From positions 2,668,501-2,732,500 of the forward strand of contig JAPDPK010000075.1 in assembly GCA_031772115.1 (NCBI GenBank): a DNA stretch of 64,000 nucleotides, written 5' to 3'. Under the pieces are notes generated by a model, which searched no databases, was not told where the DNA came from, and saw nothing but the letters and a program-made list of their open reading frames with translations. A program made the position numbers and the translations under genes. Of this stretch, positions 23,618-34,465 are shown piece after piece. This DNA is from Heritiera littoralis. Lineage: Eukaryota > Streptophyta > Magnoliopsida > Malvales > Malvaceae. How positions within the stretch are numbered: the stretch's first letter is position 1; each line of letters starts with the position of its first letter.

Positions 23618-25676
23618 CTGGGCCTCATGACAAAACCTCGAGGGGGCCAGTGGGCTCGCCAAAAAGGATAGTACAGATGTGTAAAGGTGGACGGCAGACG
23701 GGCGGAGGCCTTACATAATACGATCCCATAAGTGTATAGTGAAAAATCTTTACTAGGTTAAACGTTAACGGTTAACTGTGGAAAATTTTACTTGTCCCAA
23801 AAGGTTCATTTTCAAAAAACGATTATCTTAAAAATAAAATCTTAGATATTAGGCCGAAGATCGTTAATGATTAAATGCAAGAATAACGTAAAACCCAGGG
23901 ATGAGAAAAATGTCTTTTTTTCTTAAGTTAAACGTCAACGGTTAATGGGGTGATAGTTGCAGAAAAATATTTATTCGATATTCACTCTGTTAAACGTTCA
24001 CGGTTAACAGTGGAGAAAATCTTTAAAGTTCATTCCTAGTAAAATTAAAAAAAATACAACACAAAAACTGATAGCTGAGAAATACTTCATTTTTTTACTG
24101 TTAAACGCGAACGGTTAATTGAGACATATTTACAAAAACGAAGAAATGCGAAATACAGAATATTTACCAGGTTAACCGTTAATGGTTAACTGTGAAAAAT
24201 CTTTACTTGTACGAAAAGGTTCATTTTTAAAAAAAGATTATCTTAAAAATAAAATGTTAGATATTAGGCCGAATATAGTTAATGATTAAATGAAAGAATA
24301 ATGAAAAACCCGGGGCTGAGAAAATTGCCTTTTTGTTTAAGTTAAACGTCAACGGTTAATGGTGTGATAGTTGCAGAAAAATATTTCTTCGATATTCACT
24401 CTGTTAAACGTTCACGGTTAACTGTGAAAAAAAATCTTTAAAAGTTCATTCCCAGTAAAATTAAGAAAGAAATACATCATTTTTAAACTGTTAAACGTCA
24501 ACGGTTAATACTAGGATATTTGCAACTCAATATTTACTCTGTTAAACGTTCACGGTTAATAGTGGAGAAAATCTTTAAAAGTTCATTCCCAGTAAAATTA
24601 AAAAACAAATAAACATAAAAACTGAGACCTGAGAAATACTTCATTTTTTTACTGTTAAACGCGAGCGGTTAATTGAGACATATTTACAAAAACGAGGAAA
24701 TGCGAAATATGGAATATTTACCAGGTTAACCGTTAACGGTTAACTGTGGAAAATCTTTACTTGTCCAAAAAGGTTCATTTTCAAAAACCGATTATCTTGA
24801 AAACAAAATGTTAGATATTAGGTCGAATATAGTTAATGATTAAATGAAAGAATAATGAAAAAGCCGGGGGTGAGAAAATTGCCTGTTAAACGTCAACGGT
24901 TAATTGTGTGATAGTTGCATATTTATTCGATATTCACTCTGTTAAACGTTCACGGTTAACTGTGAAAAAAATCTTTAAAAGTTCATTCCCAGTAAAATTA
25001 AGAAAGAAATACATCATTTTTAAACTGTTAAACGTCAACGGTTAATATTGTGTTATTTACACAATATTTACTCTGTTAAACGTCAACGTTTAATAGTAAG
25101 ATATTTAATCTAAAAAAAGTACATTAAATTACCTTTAAAAAATGTTACAGTTAACCGTATAAAAAAATTATTCATTTTCAAAAAAAGATCACATTTAAAA
25201 AAGAGCCTGACTTTTTGCATTAGATGTTGAAGAACCCGACAAGTTATTCAATTCATTAATTCTAGTTAGTTGGATTGTGGATGGCTAAACATTTTAAATG
25301 TTTCTATTATATGTGATATATGATTTTTGTTTTTGTTTCCTTTGTGGTTGGTGTTGCCATGGTATTTTATTTTTCTGCACAGGCTTGATGAAAAAAAAAT
25401 CTGGGTTAAAGATTTATCATAAGAGTATTATGAAGGCAACAATAACAATAAAATGTTAGATATTACGCTGGATATCGTTAATGATTAAATGAAAGAATAA
25501 TGAAAAACTCAGGGGTGAGAAAATTGCCTTTTTTTTTAAGTTAAACGTCAACGGTTAATGGTGTAATAGTTGCAGAAAAATATTTATTCGATATTCACTC
25601 TGTTAAACGTTCACGGTTAACTGTGAAAAAAATCTTTAAAAGTTCATTCCCAGTAAAATTAGGAAAGAAATACATC
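23618..25676. repeat. Satellite-like region with GTTAAACGTNNACGGTTAA motifs
   Basis: About 18 copies here, and more in 21430-22260, of a roughly 20-bp near-palindromic motif with variants GTTAAACGTTCACGGTTAAC, GTTAAACGTCAACGGTTAAT, GTTAAACGCGAACGGTTAAT and GTTAACCGTTAACGGTTAAC. Variants recur in a fixed order with shared spacers (for example AAAGTTCATTCCCAGTAAAATTA), making an irregular higher-order repeat of about 400-570 bp. The copy at 25677 is cut mid-unit by LTR G. It may be the subterminal repeat zone of a CACTA-type or other DNA transposon, but no terminal repeat was identified. Confidence 0.7.
25207..25360 (+). repeat. Direct repeat copy 2 within K
   Basis: Matches 20862-21016 with scattered substitutions; here it is embedded in the GTTAAACG repeat zone. 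Confidence 0.8.
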
Positions 25677-26164
25677 TGTGCCGAGTCTACTTGAAATAAT
25701 CTGAGGTGGAAGGGGGTGAGCTTTGGGGAAAGCCCAGTAAGAAAACATACGCTAAGTGATATTAGATGTTCTACTATGATCGTGCATGTGTATGCATGAA
25801 TAAGTGCGTCAAAACTCATGCTTAAGTATGTCTTACAAAAAATGCAAGTTGAAAAATCATTGTTCTATAAGCTATAAAAACACTTGCACTCACGCATTTA
25901 TAAATTCGAAACACACAATCAAAATATTTTCAAGAGACAGGATTTCTTTGATAAGGTATCGTAATATAACCGGGATCTTTGGAAATAACCGAAAGCTTTC
26001 TATGAAAGCGTCCACTGTAGCTAGCAGTGGTTACCATTCCGAACCAAGATTCTATCCATGATCATGAATCATCCCAGCACCAGTGATCATCTAGTAGCTG
26101 AGGTACAAGTCACGACTATTTGTCGGACGCCTGGAAGATCACAAAGCAATCCAGGATATTTCAC

Positions 26165-26315
26165 GATAATTGCCACACAGGCTTACTAAATGCCACATAG
26201 GCATAATTTAAACGCCACACAGGCGAATGCCACACAGGCTTAATAAACACCACGTAGGCGAGTGCCACACAGGCTTAGTAAACGCCACACAGGCGAGTTA
26301 AGTGCCACACAAGCA
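26165..26315 (-). repeat. GCCTGTGTGGC minisatellite of LTR G
   Basis: About nine imperfect copies of (C/T)GCCACACAGGC on the plus strand; each can form a tiny GCC-ACACA-GGC hairpin. LTR C has the same motif at 59845-60140. Confidence 0.85.
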
Positions 26316-28320
26316 ATTCCATATGTCCCCTATCTCTTACGCTAAAATTCATGCAAGAATACTTTTACAATATATCTTGAGTATGGGAAGGCATGAATTG
26401 TATTAAACCCTCTCAATTTGATAACCTCATCGTACAAAACATATTAAAACAAAACATTATCTCGAGGATCAGTAATAGTGCTTAAGGTATATGAGGTTTT
26501 AAAGACATGATAAAATTTAAACCAATGCTGAAAATATATTTAATAATTTCTAACGAAATTTCGACATTATGACGACATAGGTAAAACACTACCCAGCATC
26601 ATAATCGACAACCAAACAACCTGCATAAAACGCCAACCAACAGTATTTTTGTCCACAAATCCAACACAATTCAAATTCAAGACCATTTGTACTCAGTTAA
26701 ATACGTATGAAATTCAACCAAGAATGCATTTTAAATCAATAAGTATTAAATAACAGAACTTTGGACATACACAACATAGCAGACTAATAAACATTTACCG
26801 TATATTCCCTTACCTTAGCTGACTTACTAATAAAATCCTCTTCTCTTTATCCTTTCATTGTGTTTGTCCACCAAGCAGCCTCTATAAACATAATTTCAAG
26901 CAATATCTCATAACTTTACTCAAAATTAATCCTTCTATATACATATATAAATATATATATATTCCCTTGTTCACTTTAGTGCAACTTTGATAATTTCTTC
27001 CACAATATTTTTCTACAAACATACATTAATCTCATGATTAATAATTTCCTAAGAAACATATACCTTAAGGTTAAACAATACAATATTCCTAAGGTTTCTC
27101 AATTGTTCCTACATCAAAAATCATTTCAATATAATTCTATTTATTTCATAATTCAAGCGCACATTTTGAATTTATCCTTTACTATTAAAATTCGCATTCC
27201 GACATTGTTCAACAATTATCAATTATAATAATCCTTACTTCACCTAATATTTCATTGTCTTTCCAACATACACAATTTCAAACAAAAGCTAAATTTGCAA
27301 ATTATTCACCTTTATAATGTAATATCAACGATACAATATAGAAACAACTTACCAATTTCCATAGTCCTAAAAATCAAATCACCAACAAGCCCATCAACCT
27401 CTGTTTTGTAGCTCCAACAGCCACTTATTTTTCCATTTTAAATCAGTCTCTAAAACACTAGCTATCAAACCCTGTTTCAGCCCTTGATCACTACCCAAAA
27501 ATCACTCCCGTTCAGGCCTCTTCTTTTCTCTCAATTTTTCTTGCTCCTTTCTTGATCAATTTTTTTTTGAGCTCTCGCTCTCATGCCAACGTCTTGTTCT
27601 TTTACAATTCTTTCTTTGCTTCCTTTGCTCACATTTCCACCCATTCATTGTGCCAATCGAGAGCCCCACTTAACCCCTTGAGCACAGCCAAAGCGTCCCC
27701 TGTTCAGCACCCATTTCAACACATTTTGTTCCTCTTTTCTCTATTTCGTTCCAGCCTCTCTTCCACCATGGTTCAGCCACCATTTTCTCCTTTACAACCC
27801 CACTTTCGATCTTCTTTTAGGAAGTTGAATCAACTTCCAAAGCCACTGATCGGTTTCCTAAGTTAACGCCGCTGCTTCAGTTTTCTTTCTTTTCCAACTA
27901 TTTTCTACTATCCTTCATTATTTCCTTTCTTTTCCAGTCGAGAAGCCCTTACTTCTAACACCTAAAAATCCTGTTTACACAACCCTTAACAAATAATGTT
28001 TCCTCCTCCCGAAAATCACTGTTTCTTCTCTGTTATCGCTCCTTTGAAACACCAACACACGCAGCTCCAACAGCCTTGCAATGCCACCTCCAGCCTGTTC
28101 TTTCCTTTCTACTGTTCCTCGTTACCAGCCCTCACACGACGTCACTATCACCCGTGCCTTGGTTCCCTGCTTCTCTCGGTTATCACTCTTCTTTTTTCCT
28201 TTCTATTTTCACACTCTCTTTCTCGGGTATCTCTCCCCTTTTTCTCTTTTCCTTTGACTTTGTTTAACCCAATAAAAGGAGAAAATGATGGTCTGCCAAA
28301 AGGCAAACCGTGTAAGTGGA

Positions 28321-28344
28321 TTTGGTGGGAAATTTCCCACCAAA
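28321..28344 (-). other. Leader-start palindrome of LTR G
   Basis: A perfect 24-bp palindrome, TTTGGTGGGAAA followed by its complement, at the border of the AT-rich part and the leader. Confidence 0.75.
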
Positions 28345-28935
28345 CGCCACTATATATATTATATATATAATATTTCTTTTATTAATTCTATCACTGTATA
28401 TATATATATATATCTATTATATCTATATAAAATAAAAATATATTTTATACATATTATTATTAATTCAATATATCTTTTATATCTTTTACTATGTGCGTGT
28501 AGATATCTTTATTAAATTAGTATTTTAAATAGGTTATATGCTTTTATTTTATTTATATCCCTTATCATTTATCTATCATGTATATCAATTTACATCCTCA
28601 ACCTCTTACAATTAAATTCCTATGATGATTCAACTCCACATCAAATTTATCAAATTAATTTCTCCAGTAATTTACTAAATTTTTTTTAAAGTTATTAAAA
28701 GTTTAAAATTCACCTCTCATAATTTCATTAAAATACCCCCTTATAAAATCCCAGACATTATATTTCTCATTGATTTCCTCATACCTCAATTTCACAAGAT
28801 CACCTTATTTAATTCCTCCAAATTATAGTTCGTCATGCTTACTCTCACACTTCAATATAATCCCTCAATTATGAAATCTAATTTCCAATAACTCCTTAAT
28901 TCACTTACCAAGTGCAAAAATTCACAACTGTCACA

Positions 28936-28977
<42 letters not shown>

Positions 28978-28983
28978 TTATTT

Positions 28984-28988
28984 ATTTA
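28984..28988. repeat. Target site duplication of array A, left
   Basis: ATTTA, repeated at 56915-56919 right after the end of the third LTR. The site lies at the edge of a TA microsatellite in LTR G. Confidence 0.8.
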
Positions 28989-29262
28989 TGTGAAGACCGC
29001 AAATTTCGTACTGAATTTGTGAAATAAAAGAAGGAATTTAAAAGAAGTAAGTATCGAGACATAGTTCGAAATTATTTTAGTAATGACATCGAAGATGTGA
29101 GTAGTACATTGGGCTATAAACGATTAATATATATATTATATATCTTAGATTTTATATATATATATAAATGTATATAATTATTTAATTAAATAAAAAGACA
29201 TGTATATTAAATTAAATGTGGTATACATGTGAATAATAAAATTAAGATATATAGCTATCTAA

Positions 29263-29294
<32 letters not shown>

Positions 29295-29384
29295 TAAGTA
29301 TAATATTTATAGGTTCCAAATTAAAGATAAAAAAAAATATTTTAAATATATATATATATATATATAATGAAAAAAAAAAGAGGA

Positions 29385-29427
29385 GGGAAAGTCGGATTTG
29401 GCTTCCCTGGGAAGCCACCGACTTCCC
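29385..29427 (+). other. Leader-start hairpin of LTR A (copy 1)
   Basis: Outer arm GGGAA-a-GTCGG pairs with CCGACTTCCC; inner arm TGGCTTCCC pairs with GGGAAGCCA. About 19 bp with small bulges. Copies 2 and 3 are at 35403-35445 and 41422-41464; copy 2 has one mismatch (TTGCCTT). Confidence 0.82.
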
Positions 29428-30637
29428 TCACTTATTCCCACGTTAGCGGGAGATGAATCCATAGATTTACAAAACCGGACAGAGGCTCTGCCTCTTTAGA
29501 CAAAACAAAACCAGCCTCCGTTTCTCTTAAACAAAACAAAACCCGATTAAAAATAGAAAAGAAAACAAAAAGAGAAAAGACAGAAGAGAAGGAAGAAAAC
29601 GTGAAAACAGAGCTGGAAGCCACGAGAGAAAGAGAGGAAGAGAGCCTTGAGAGAAAGAGCAACTGCAGCGGCAGAGGAAGGGAGAGGTTGGAACGTGGCT
29701 TTTGATGGCTGACTGCACGTGAGAAGTGAAGGTCGGAAGGCTGTTAAAGGGAGGAGCCACAGTCATTTGGTAAAGAAAAGAAATAACAGAAGAGAGAACA
29801 CAGCAGTAGGGTTTGTCCCTTTCTCGGCACAGACAGGAATGAGTTGGCGTTCAAGATTATGTGTATTTTGTGCGGTTTAGGTCAGTTGTTGGAAGGCTGG
29901 TAAAGAGGGCCTAGAAATAGAGGAAATGCCAAGGTTTAGTTTTGGTTCGGGTGCCATCTTCAACGCCATGTAATGGGGTTCTTATGGCAACAAACGTGAA
30001 TAGCAAGGGTGGAGTTTGGAAGTTGGTTGTTGGTTGGTTGTGAGCAGTAGATAAGGGAGGTTTCGTGAGACTTCAAGAGGCCAAGACAAGGGTAAAACAA
30101 CAGCTCCACGTGAGGAACAAAGTCTCAAGCCCAACCAGAAAAACATGGCAGTGTAAGATAGCTTTGGTGGTTTCTTTTTGGTTGATCTTTAAACACATTT
30201 TAAAGTGGCTGCTGGATCTTAGATTTTGCTATCTTCAAGGTTGGATTAAGGTCGGTTTTGAAGTTGTGAAATTGGAGCTGTAAGTGGCATGGAACGGTGA
30301 TTAAAAGGAGGTGTTTTGAAGCATTGAAGAGTTGCTATATGAGACTGGTATAGGGGCTGTCCGGGTGTGGCCTTGAAAGTAGGGGAAGATAAGAAAAACC
30401 AAGGCTGACAATGGGTTGTTTGTTGCCGTATTGAACCAGCCAAGAGACAGGTAAAGAAGGACGGAAATAATAATAATCATAATAAAAATAGAAGAAGAAA
30501 GAAAGAAAAGAAAGAATATGAAAGAAAATATTATTTTTGGGTTGATATGTGCCTATATGTACATACACATGCATAAATATATATATATATATATATATAT
30601 ACTTGTTATGGTAATTAGGATTTAAATTATTTTGTAG

Positions 30638-30712
30638 GATTTGGATAGAGATTTAAAGAAGTGCAGATTTAAAGGGAGCTTGAGGAAGGCTTGGTTTTGA
30701 GGATCTTCAAAG
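30638..30712 (+). other. Candidate leader exon 1b of LTR A
   Basis: Between acceptor-like AAATTATTTTGTAG and donor-like CAAAG|GTAAGG; same in LTRs 2 and 3. Confidence 0.4.
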
Positions 30713-30849
30713 GTAAGGAAGTATTAATTTGATTTAAACTCAGAGAGTTGGTAATTATATGGTTAAATGTTACATTATGGAATTCTCAATTGAGTCAAAT
30801 AAATAGTGATGATCCGAAAATTAAAAATATTTAAATGACTTTTCTGCAG

Positions 30850-30944
30850 TCCGGGAGTAAGTTGGTCAGTGGGATTATACAAGCTTAATTGTTGAATATC
30901 GACTACAAGACTTCTTGATTTGATTTCGATTGTGCTTGATTGAG
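30850..30944 (+). other. Candidate leader exon 2 of LTR A
   Basis: Between acceptor-like GACTTTTCTGCAG and donor-like TTGAG|GTAAGG. The upstream intron would be about 137 nt. Prediction only. Confidence 0.45.
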
Positions 30945-31661
30945 GTAAGGGATATGTATAAGGAACGTAGGAGATATTGGAATGATTTTAAGATCAATTG
31001 CATTGTGTTTTATGAATCGCGTATGCTTTGCAAGAGACTTTAGAAATTTGATACCGTCATGCTATTGAATTTTCATAAGAATATTGATTTCTGGGATTTC
31101 GGCTAATAGGCTAAGAAAACTTTTTATGAATAGAACTTTTAAGGAATTCAGTCTTGGAAATATTAAATTGCATGATTTTAGTATATCTATGAATTTTTAA
31201 AGTAAATTTTATTTTATGAAAATTACATAAAGTTAATGTTTTAAAGATATTTATGATTATGAAGTTTTTTCAGATTTTTGGAATTCTTTGCATTTTAATT
31301 GATTTCGGAATCTTTATGAGTTTTGAAAATGCCTTTTCGAATTTGGATTTGTAAAACTTTGCATTAGCATGAATTATCTAAAGAATTCAATTTTTATTGA
31401 AAGCTTATTAAATTGCATGATTTATTTATTATGAATTTGCTTAAATTTGTTTTATGGATTTATTATAAATTATGGTACTAAAACCTATTTCTTTATATAT
31501 TTTGGAAATTATTAAGTTTTTAAATATTTGAAAAATAATTTTGATTTTATGCAATGATTTGTTTTATGAACTTTTATAAATATCTGTATGTTTTGACTTA
31601 CGGATTTGAACTCTGAACTATGAAACTTATGTTTTGAGACACTGGCTAACCGTCATCTTGC

Positions 31662-31800
31662 AATATCTGGATTGCTGTATATTTTAGATCCAGCAGTATC
31701 TGGCTGCAGCGTGACCTTTGGGGCCTGCAGTATCTGGCTATAGCGTGACCTTCGGGGCCTATAGTATCTGGCTGTAGTGTGACCTTCTGGGCCTACAGTA
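31662..31800 (+). repeat. Stem-loop minisatellite of LTR A (copy 1)
   Basis: Roughly 35-bp units around TATCTGGCT. Successive arms are TTGCTG/CAGCAG, CTGCAG/CTGCAG, CTATAG/CTATAG and CTGTAG/CTACAG, around CGTGACCTTCGGGGC-type loops with a central CCTTCGGG. Arm sequences change but pairing is kept. Other copies: 37701-37836 and 55771-55912. Confidence 0.75.
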
Positions 31801-32400
31801 TTTGTATTTGATATGAATTTTGCGCACTATGTTGCTGTGTGATTTGATCCAGTCCGCAACGGTCACAGATGACACCTGATCAGTGTTCACTGTAGACCAC
31901 TTGGACTTTGGCCATATGTTTATCTGTTATTATCCCTATGGGATATCTTTGCTGCTTGATGTATACCGAGTTACTACCATGTCTCCACTTTCTGTTATTT
32001 TCTAATTTCAGAATGATTTCTGAATATCTGATTTCCGAACTCTGACTATGAAAATGATATGATACAGATTGATATGATTGAATTCTGAAATCTTAAAATG
32101 ATTTTGTACGGATTTTTATGATTCGATTTGAAATATGATATGATTTCTGAAGACGACTGTTTACATATTTGCATGGCATGACTTTGTTAAAGTGATCTGT
32201 TGTACTGATTTGGTTTACATATGATTTTCAGAATAAACGAATTTCTTGCTGGATAAGATGCCATATTTTAGAAATATCCTTTATGATTTAGAATTTATTA
32301 ATCGTTTTAGAATACTTGCATATAGCTTACGGTATCTGTCTCTTTATATGTATTCCTTATTGGGCTTTCCAAAAAGCTTACCCCCCTCTCCACCTTCCAG

Positions 32401-32471
32401 ATTATTTGCAGTAGGCGATCTGTACGAGGGGTTTTGACACGTCTTTCGAGGTTTTTGTATCGTCCCTGAAG
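32401..32471 (+). other. Candidate leader exon 3 of LTR A (copy 1)
   Basis: Acceptor-like CTCCACCTTCCAG, 71-nt block starting ATTATT, then CTGAAG|GTACATG. Copies at 38427-38497 and 56510-56580 have the same length. The next acceptor, with TACTAAA upstream, is at 32950, 13 nt before the gag ATG. Confidence 0.5.
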
Positions 32472-32810
32472 GTACATGATGTACAAATATCCATTTTATA
32501 TTCAGACTTGCGTTTCAGTACTTTTATAGTAAGGGGGATGTAAATAAAGGAAACACTTAATACATTTATGGTAAGTAATGATGCATGCAATCTTGGTGGA
32601 CATGAATAATGTTAAGTAGTATAATTTTAATATGTGATTGCATGCTTAGTTAGAAAATTTGAACTAGGACTAAAGTGATTATAGGATATTAATTTAGCTA
32701 ATGTAAATTTAGCTTAAGAATAAATCTGAGACACTAAGCACAGCCCAATCAACTGTAAGAAAAAGGAAAAAGTTAGTCTAGATTTTGATAAAAAGGGTTG
32801 TTACAAAAGT

Positions 32811-32822
32811 TGGTATCAGAGC
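32811..32822 (+). promoter_or_regulatory. Primer binding site of array A, copy 1
   Basis: TGGTATCAGAGC, initiator tRNA-Met type, five bases after the LTR end. The copy after LTR 2 (38837-38848) has one change, TGGTATCAAAGC. Confidence 0.92.
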
Positions 32823-32963
32823 AACGTTGGTCTGATGTGCGTTAGTGTCCGTAGGTCAAAAACTATTTACATCCCCTAAGTACTGTACATGTCTGAATAT
32901 ATACTGTGCATAATTGCGTAAATGGTACTAAATATGTTTGTTTTGTCTAGGCTATCTATAAAA

Positions 32964-34465
32964 ATGAGAGGGCGAGGACGAGGATGTTATAAGAGGGTGA
33001 GGAGTGTCGGTAGCAGACAAGAAGTGCCGGCACCTAAGACCCTGACTCCAGAACCTCCTCCTCCTCCTCAGCCAGAACCTGATGGAAACCGAATGGATAG
33101 GCTGGAGAGGACTATAGATACCATGTCCAGAATATGAACGCCATGTCTGCCATATTTACCCAGTTCATGACAAACTTTAATAACAATCAAGGACAGGCAG
33201 CCCCACCACCTCCACCACCGGTAGTGCTTCCTCCTGTGCCTCCACCACCACCTGCCCCTCAGCCTGTACCTCCTCCGATTCAGCCAGTCCAGCCCCAGAC
33301 TCAGCCAGAGGTACCTGCTCCAGTGCAGCCACAGGCAGGACCAATAGAAAGATGTAATTTGACTAGACTGCGAGAGTTTAAGAAGTTCGACCCTCCTAAG
33401 TTTAAGGGGGAAAAAGAACCGACGGTGGCGGAAAGTTGGGTGAATGAGATGGAGAAGTTATTTGAGTACATGGCATGCTCCGAGACAGAAAAAGTAGGCA
33501 TGGCCACCTTCTTACTAGTGGATGAGGCGGAGCATTGGTGGAAATCCACCAAGATTGTGTTAAGGGCTAGACATCCTGCGATCACATGGGACATATTTTT
33601 GGGGTATTTTCATAAACAATACATTCCCCGTACGGCCCAGAAGAGGATGCAGACCGAGTACTTGAATTTGACTCAGGTGAATCAGACGGTGGATCAATAT
33701 GAGTCACGGTTTACAGCCCTTAGCCGTTATGATCCACAGACGGTAAGTAGCGAAGAGCACCGTGTAGAGAGGTTTTTGGATGGACTACGACCATCTATCA
33801 GGTCCCGACTAGCTCCATTAGATATCTCCACCTATGACGAGGTTGTTCGGAAGGCCCAGTTATGTGAGCAAGACTATAAGATGTATCAGTCTGATTTTGG
33901 ATCCCGCTCCAAGGGCAAGGATAAGGATAAAGGTAAAAGGACTTTTGATGATTGATTTCCTACATCTGGACGATTTGATAAGAGGCCTAAAGGAGATGAG
34001 TCTTTTGATAAGAGGCCGGTAGGAGATAAGACTATTGGGGATCGATCTGTTAGACCTACTACTGTCACGGGGAGTACTTGGACTCAGAAAGGTATAGCAG
34101 CCATTCCATGTAGTATTTGTGGGAACCTACATACGGGTAAGCCTTGCTTTCGTTGTGGACAGAAGGGACACATGATAAAAGATTGCCCGCAGAATTCGAC
34201 AGTACAGAAAGAGCCTGAGCGTCCAGCCCAGCTTCAGAAACGAGCCACCGTTACAGAAAAAGGCAAGAAGGTAGTGGCTCAGGGCAGGGTGTATGCGTTG
34301 ACTCAAGAGGCTGCTGACACTTCATCAGATGTTATCAAAGGTAAGATCTTAGTCTTGGATATTATGGCATTTACATTATTTGATTCCGGTTTTACTTATT
34401 CCTTAATATGTTCTTCTTTTGCTATGAAGTTGTCTATAGAGCTTGAACCCTTAAGACATTTGTAG
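32964..34465 (+). pseudogene. gag: Gag-protease remnant, copy 1 of array A
   Basis: Broken gypsy gag with start of protease. The ATG at 32964 begins a basic Arg/Gly-rich N terminus. A one-base deletion near 33130 (CCATGTCCAG against CCATGTCCCAG in copy 2) shifts frame; the next frame runs 33134-33955 with a Pro-rich stretch, then the retrotransposon gag domain (EAEHWWKSTK, YIPRTAQ, SRYDPQTVS, RVERFLDGL), ending at a TGA made by one substitution. Then a zinc knuckle CFRCGQKGHMIKDC (near 34150; a 24-bp deletion just upstream relative to copy 2) and a protease start with FDSG near 34380, ending at 34465. The protein would coat retroelement RNA in virus-like particles; this copy cannot make it. 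Confidence 0.9.

Larger units (their letters stand above)
25677..28988 (-). mobile_element. LTR G, minus strand, main part
   Basis: Minus-strand LTR whose 5' end is at 57320; the portion 56915-57320 was separated from this one by the insertion of array A at 28988/28989. Order from the split: TA-rich tract (28940-28985), AT-rich part, palindrome (28321-28344), purine-rich leader (about 27400-28290), AT-rich middle, GCCTGTGTGGCA minisatellite, core-like block (25990-26130), then the last exon-like block starting at 25700. Its 3' end is cut at 25677 by the K repeats. Its closest relative here is LTR C. Frames in 27552-28515 are low-complexity leader. Confidence 0.75.
28989..32805 (+). mobile_element. 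LTR 1 of array A
   Basis: TGTGAAGACCGC...GTTGTTACA, 3817 bp. Contains AT-rich 5' part, hairpin 29385-29427, purine-rich leader to about 30550, TA microsatellite (30576-30601), candidate exons (30638-30712, 30850-30944, 32401-32471), stem-loop repeats (31662-31800) and core-like TGATCAGTG/GGCCATATG (31880-31920). It is the outlier of the three LTRs: at 9 or more sites LTRs 2 and 3 agree against it. Confidence 0.93.

Noticed and set aside
23618..25676. Telomere-like or interstitial telomeric repeat
   Set aside because: The TTAAACG/ACGGTTAA motif is not the plant TTTAGGG repeat and is not tandem at that period.
26165..26315. CRISPR-like array
   Set aside because: Repeat is only about 11 bp with irregular short spacers, in plant LTR DNA; a minisatellite.
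28321..28344. Rho-independent terminator or microRNA precursor
   Set aside because: Plant nuclear LTR context; similar hairpins occur at the same LTR position in all families, and no mature miRNA can be argued from sequence alone.
29432..29766. Repeated frames of 62-111 residues in LTRs 1, 2 and 3 (also near 35450, 41469, 30065, 36088, 42104)
   Set aside because: They recur only because the LTR is repeated; no known domain, and length and ends vary between copies.
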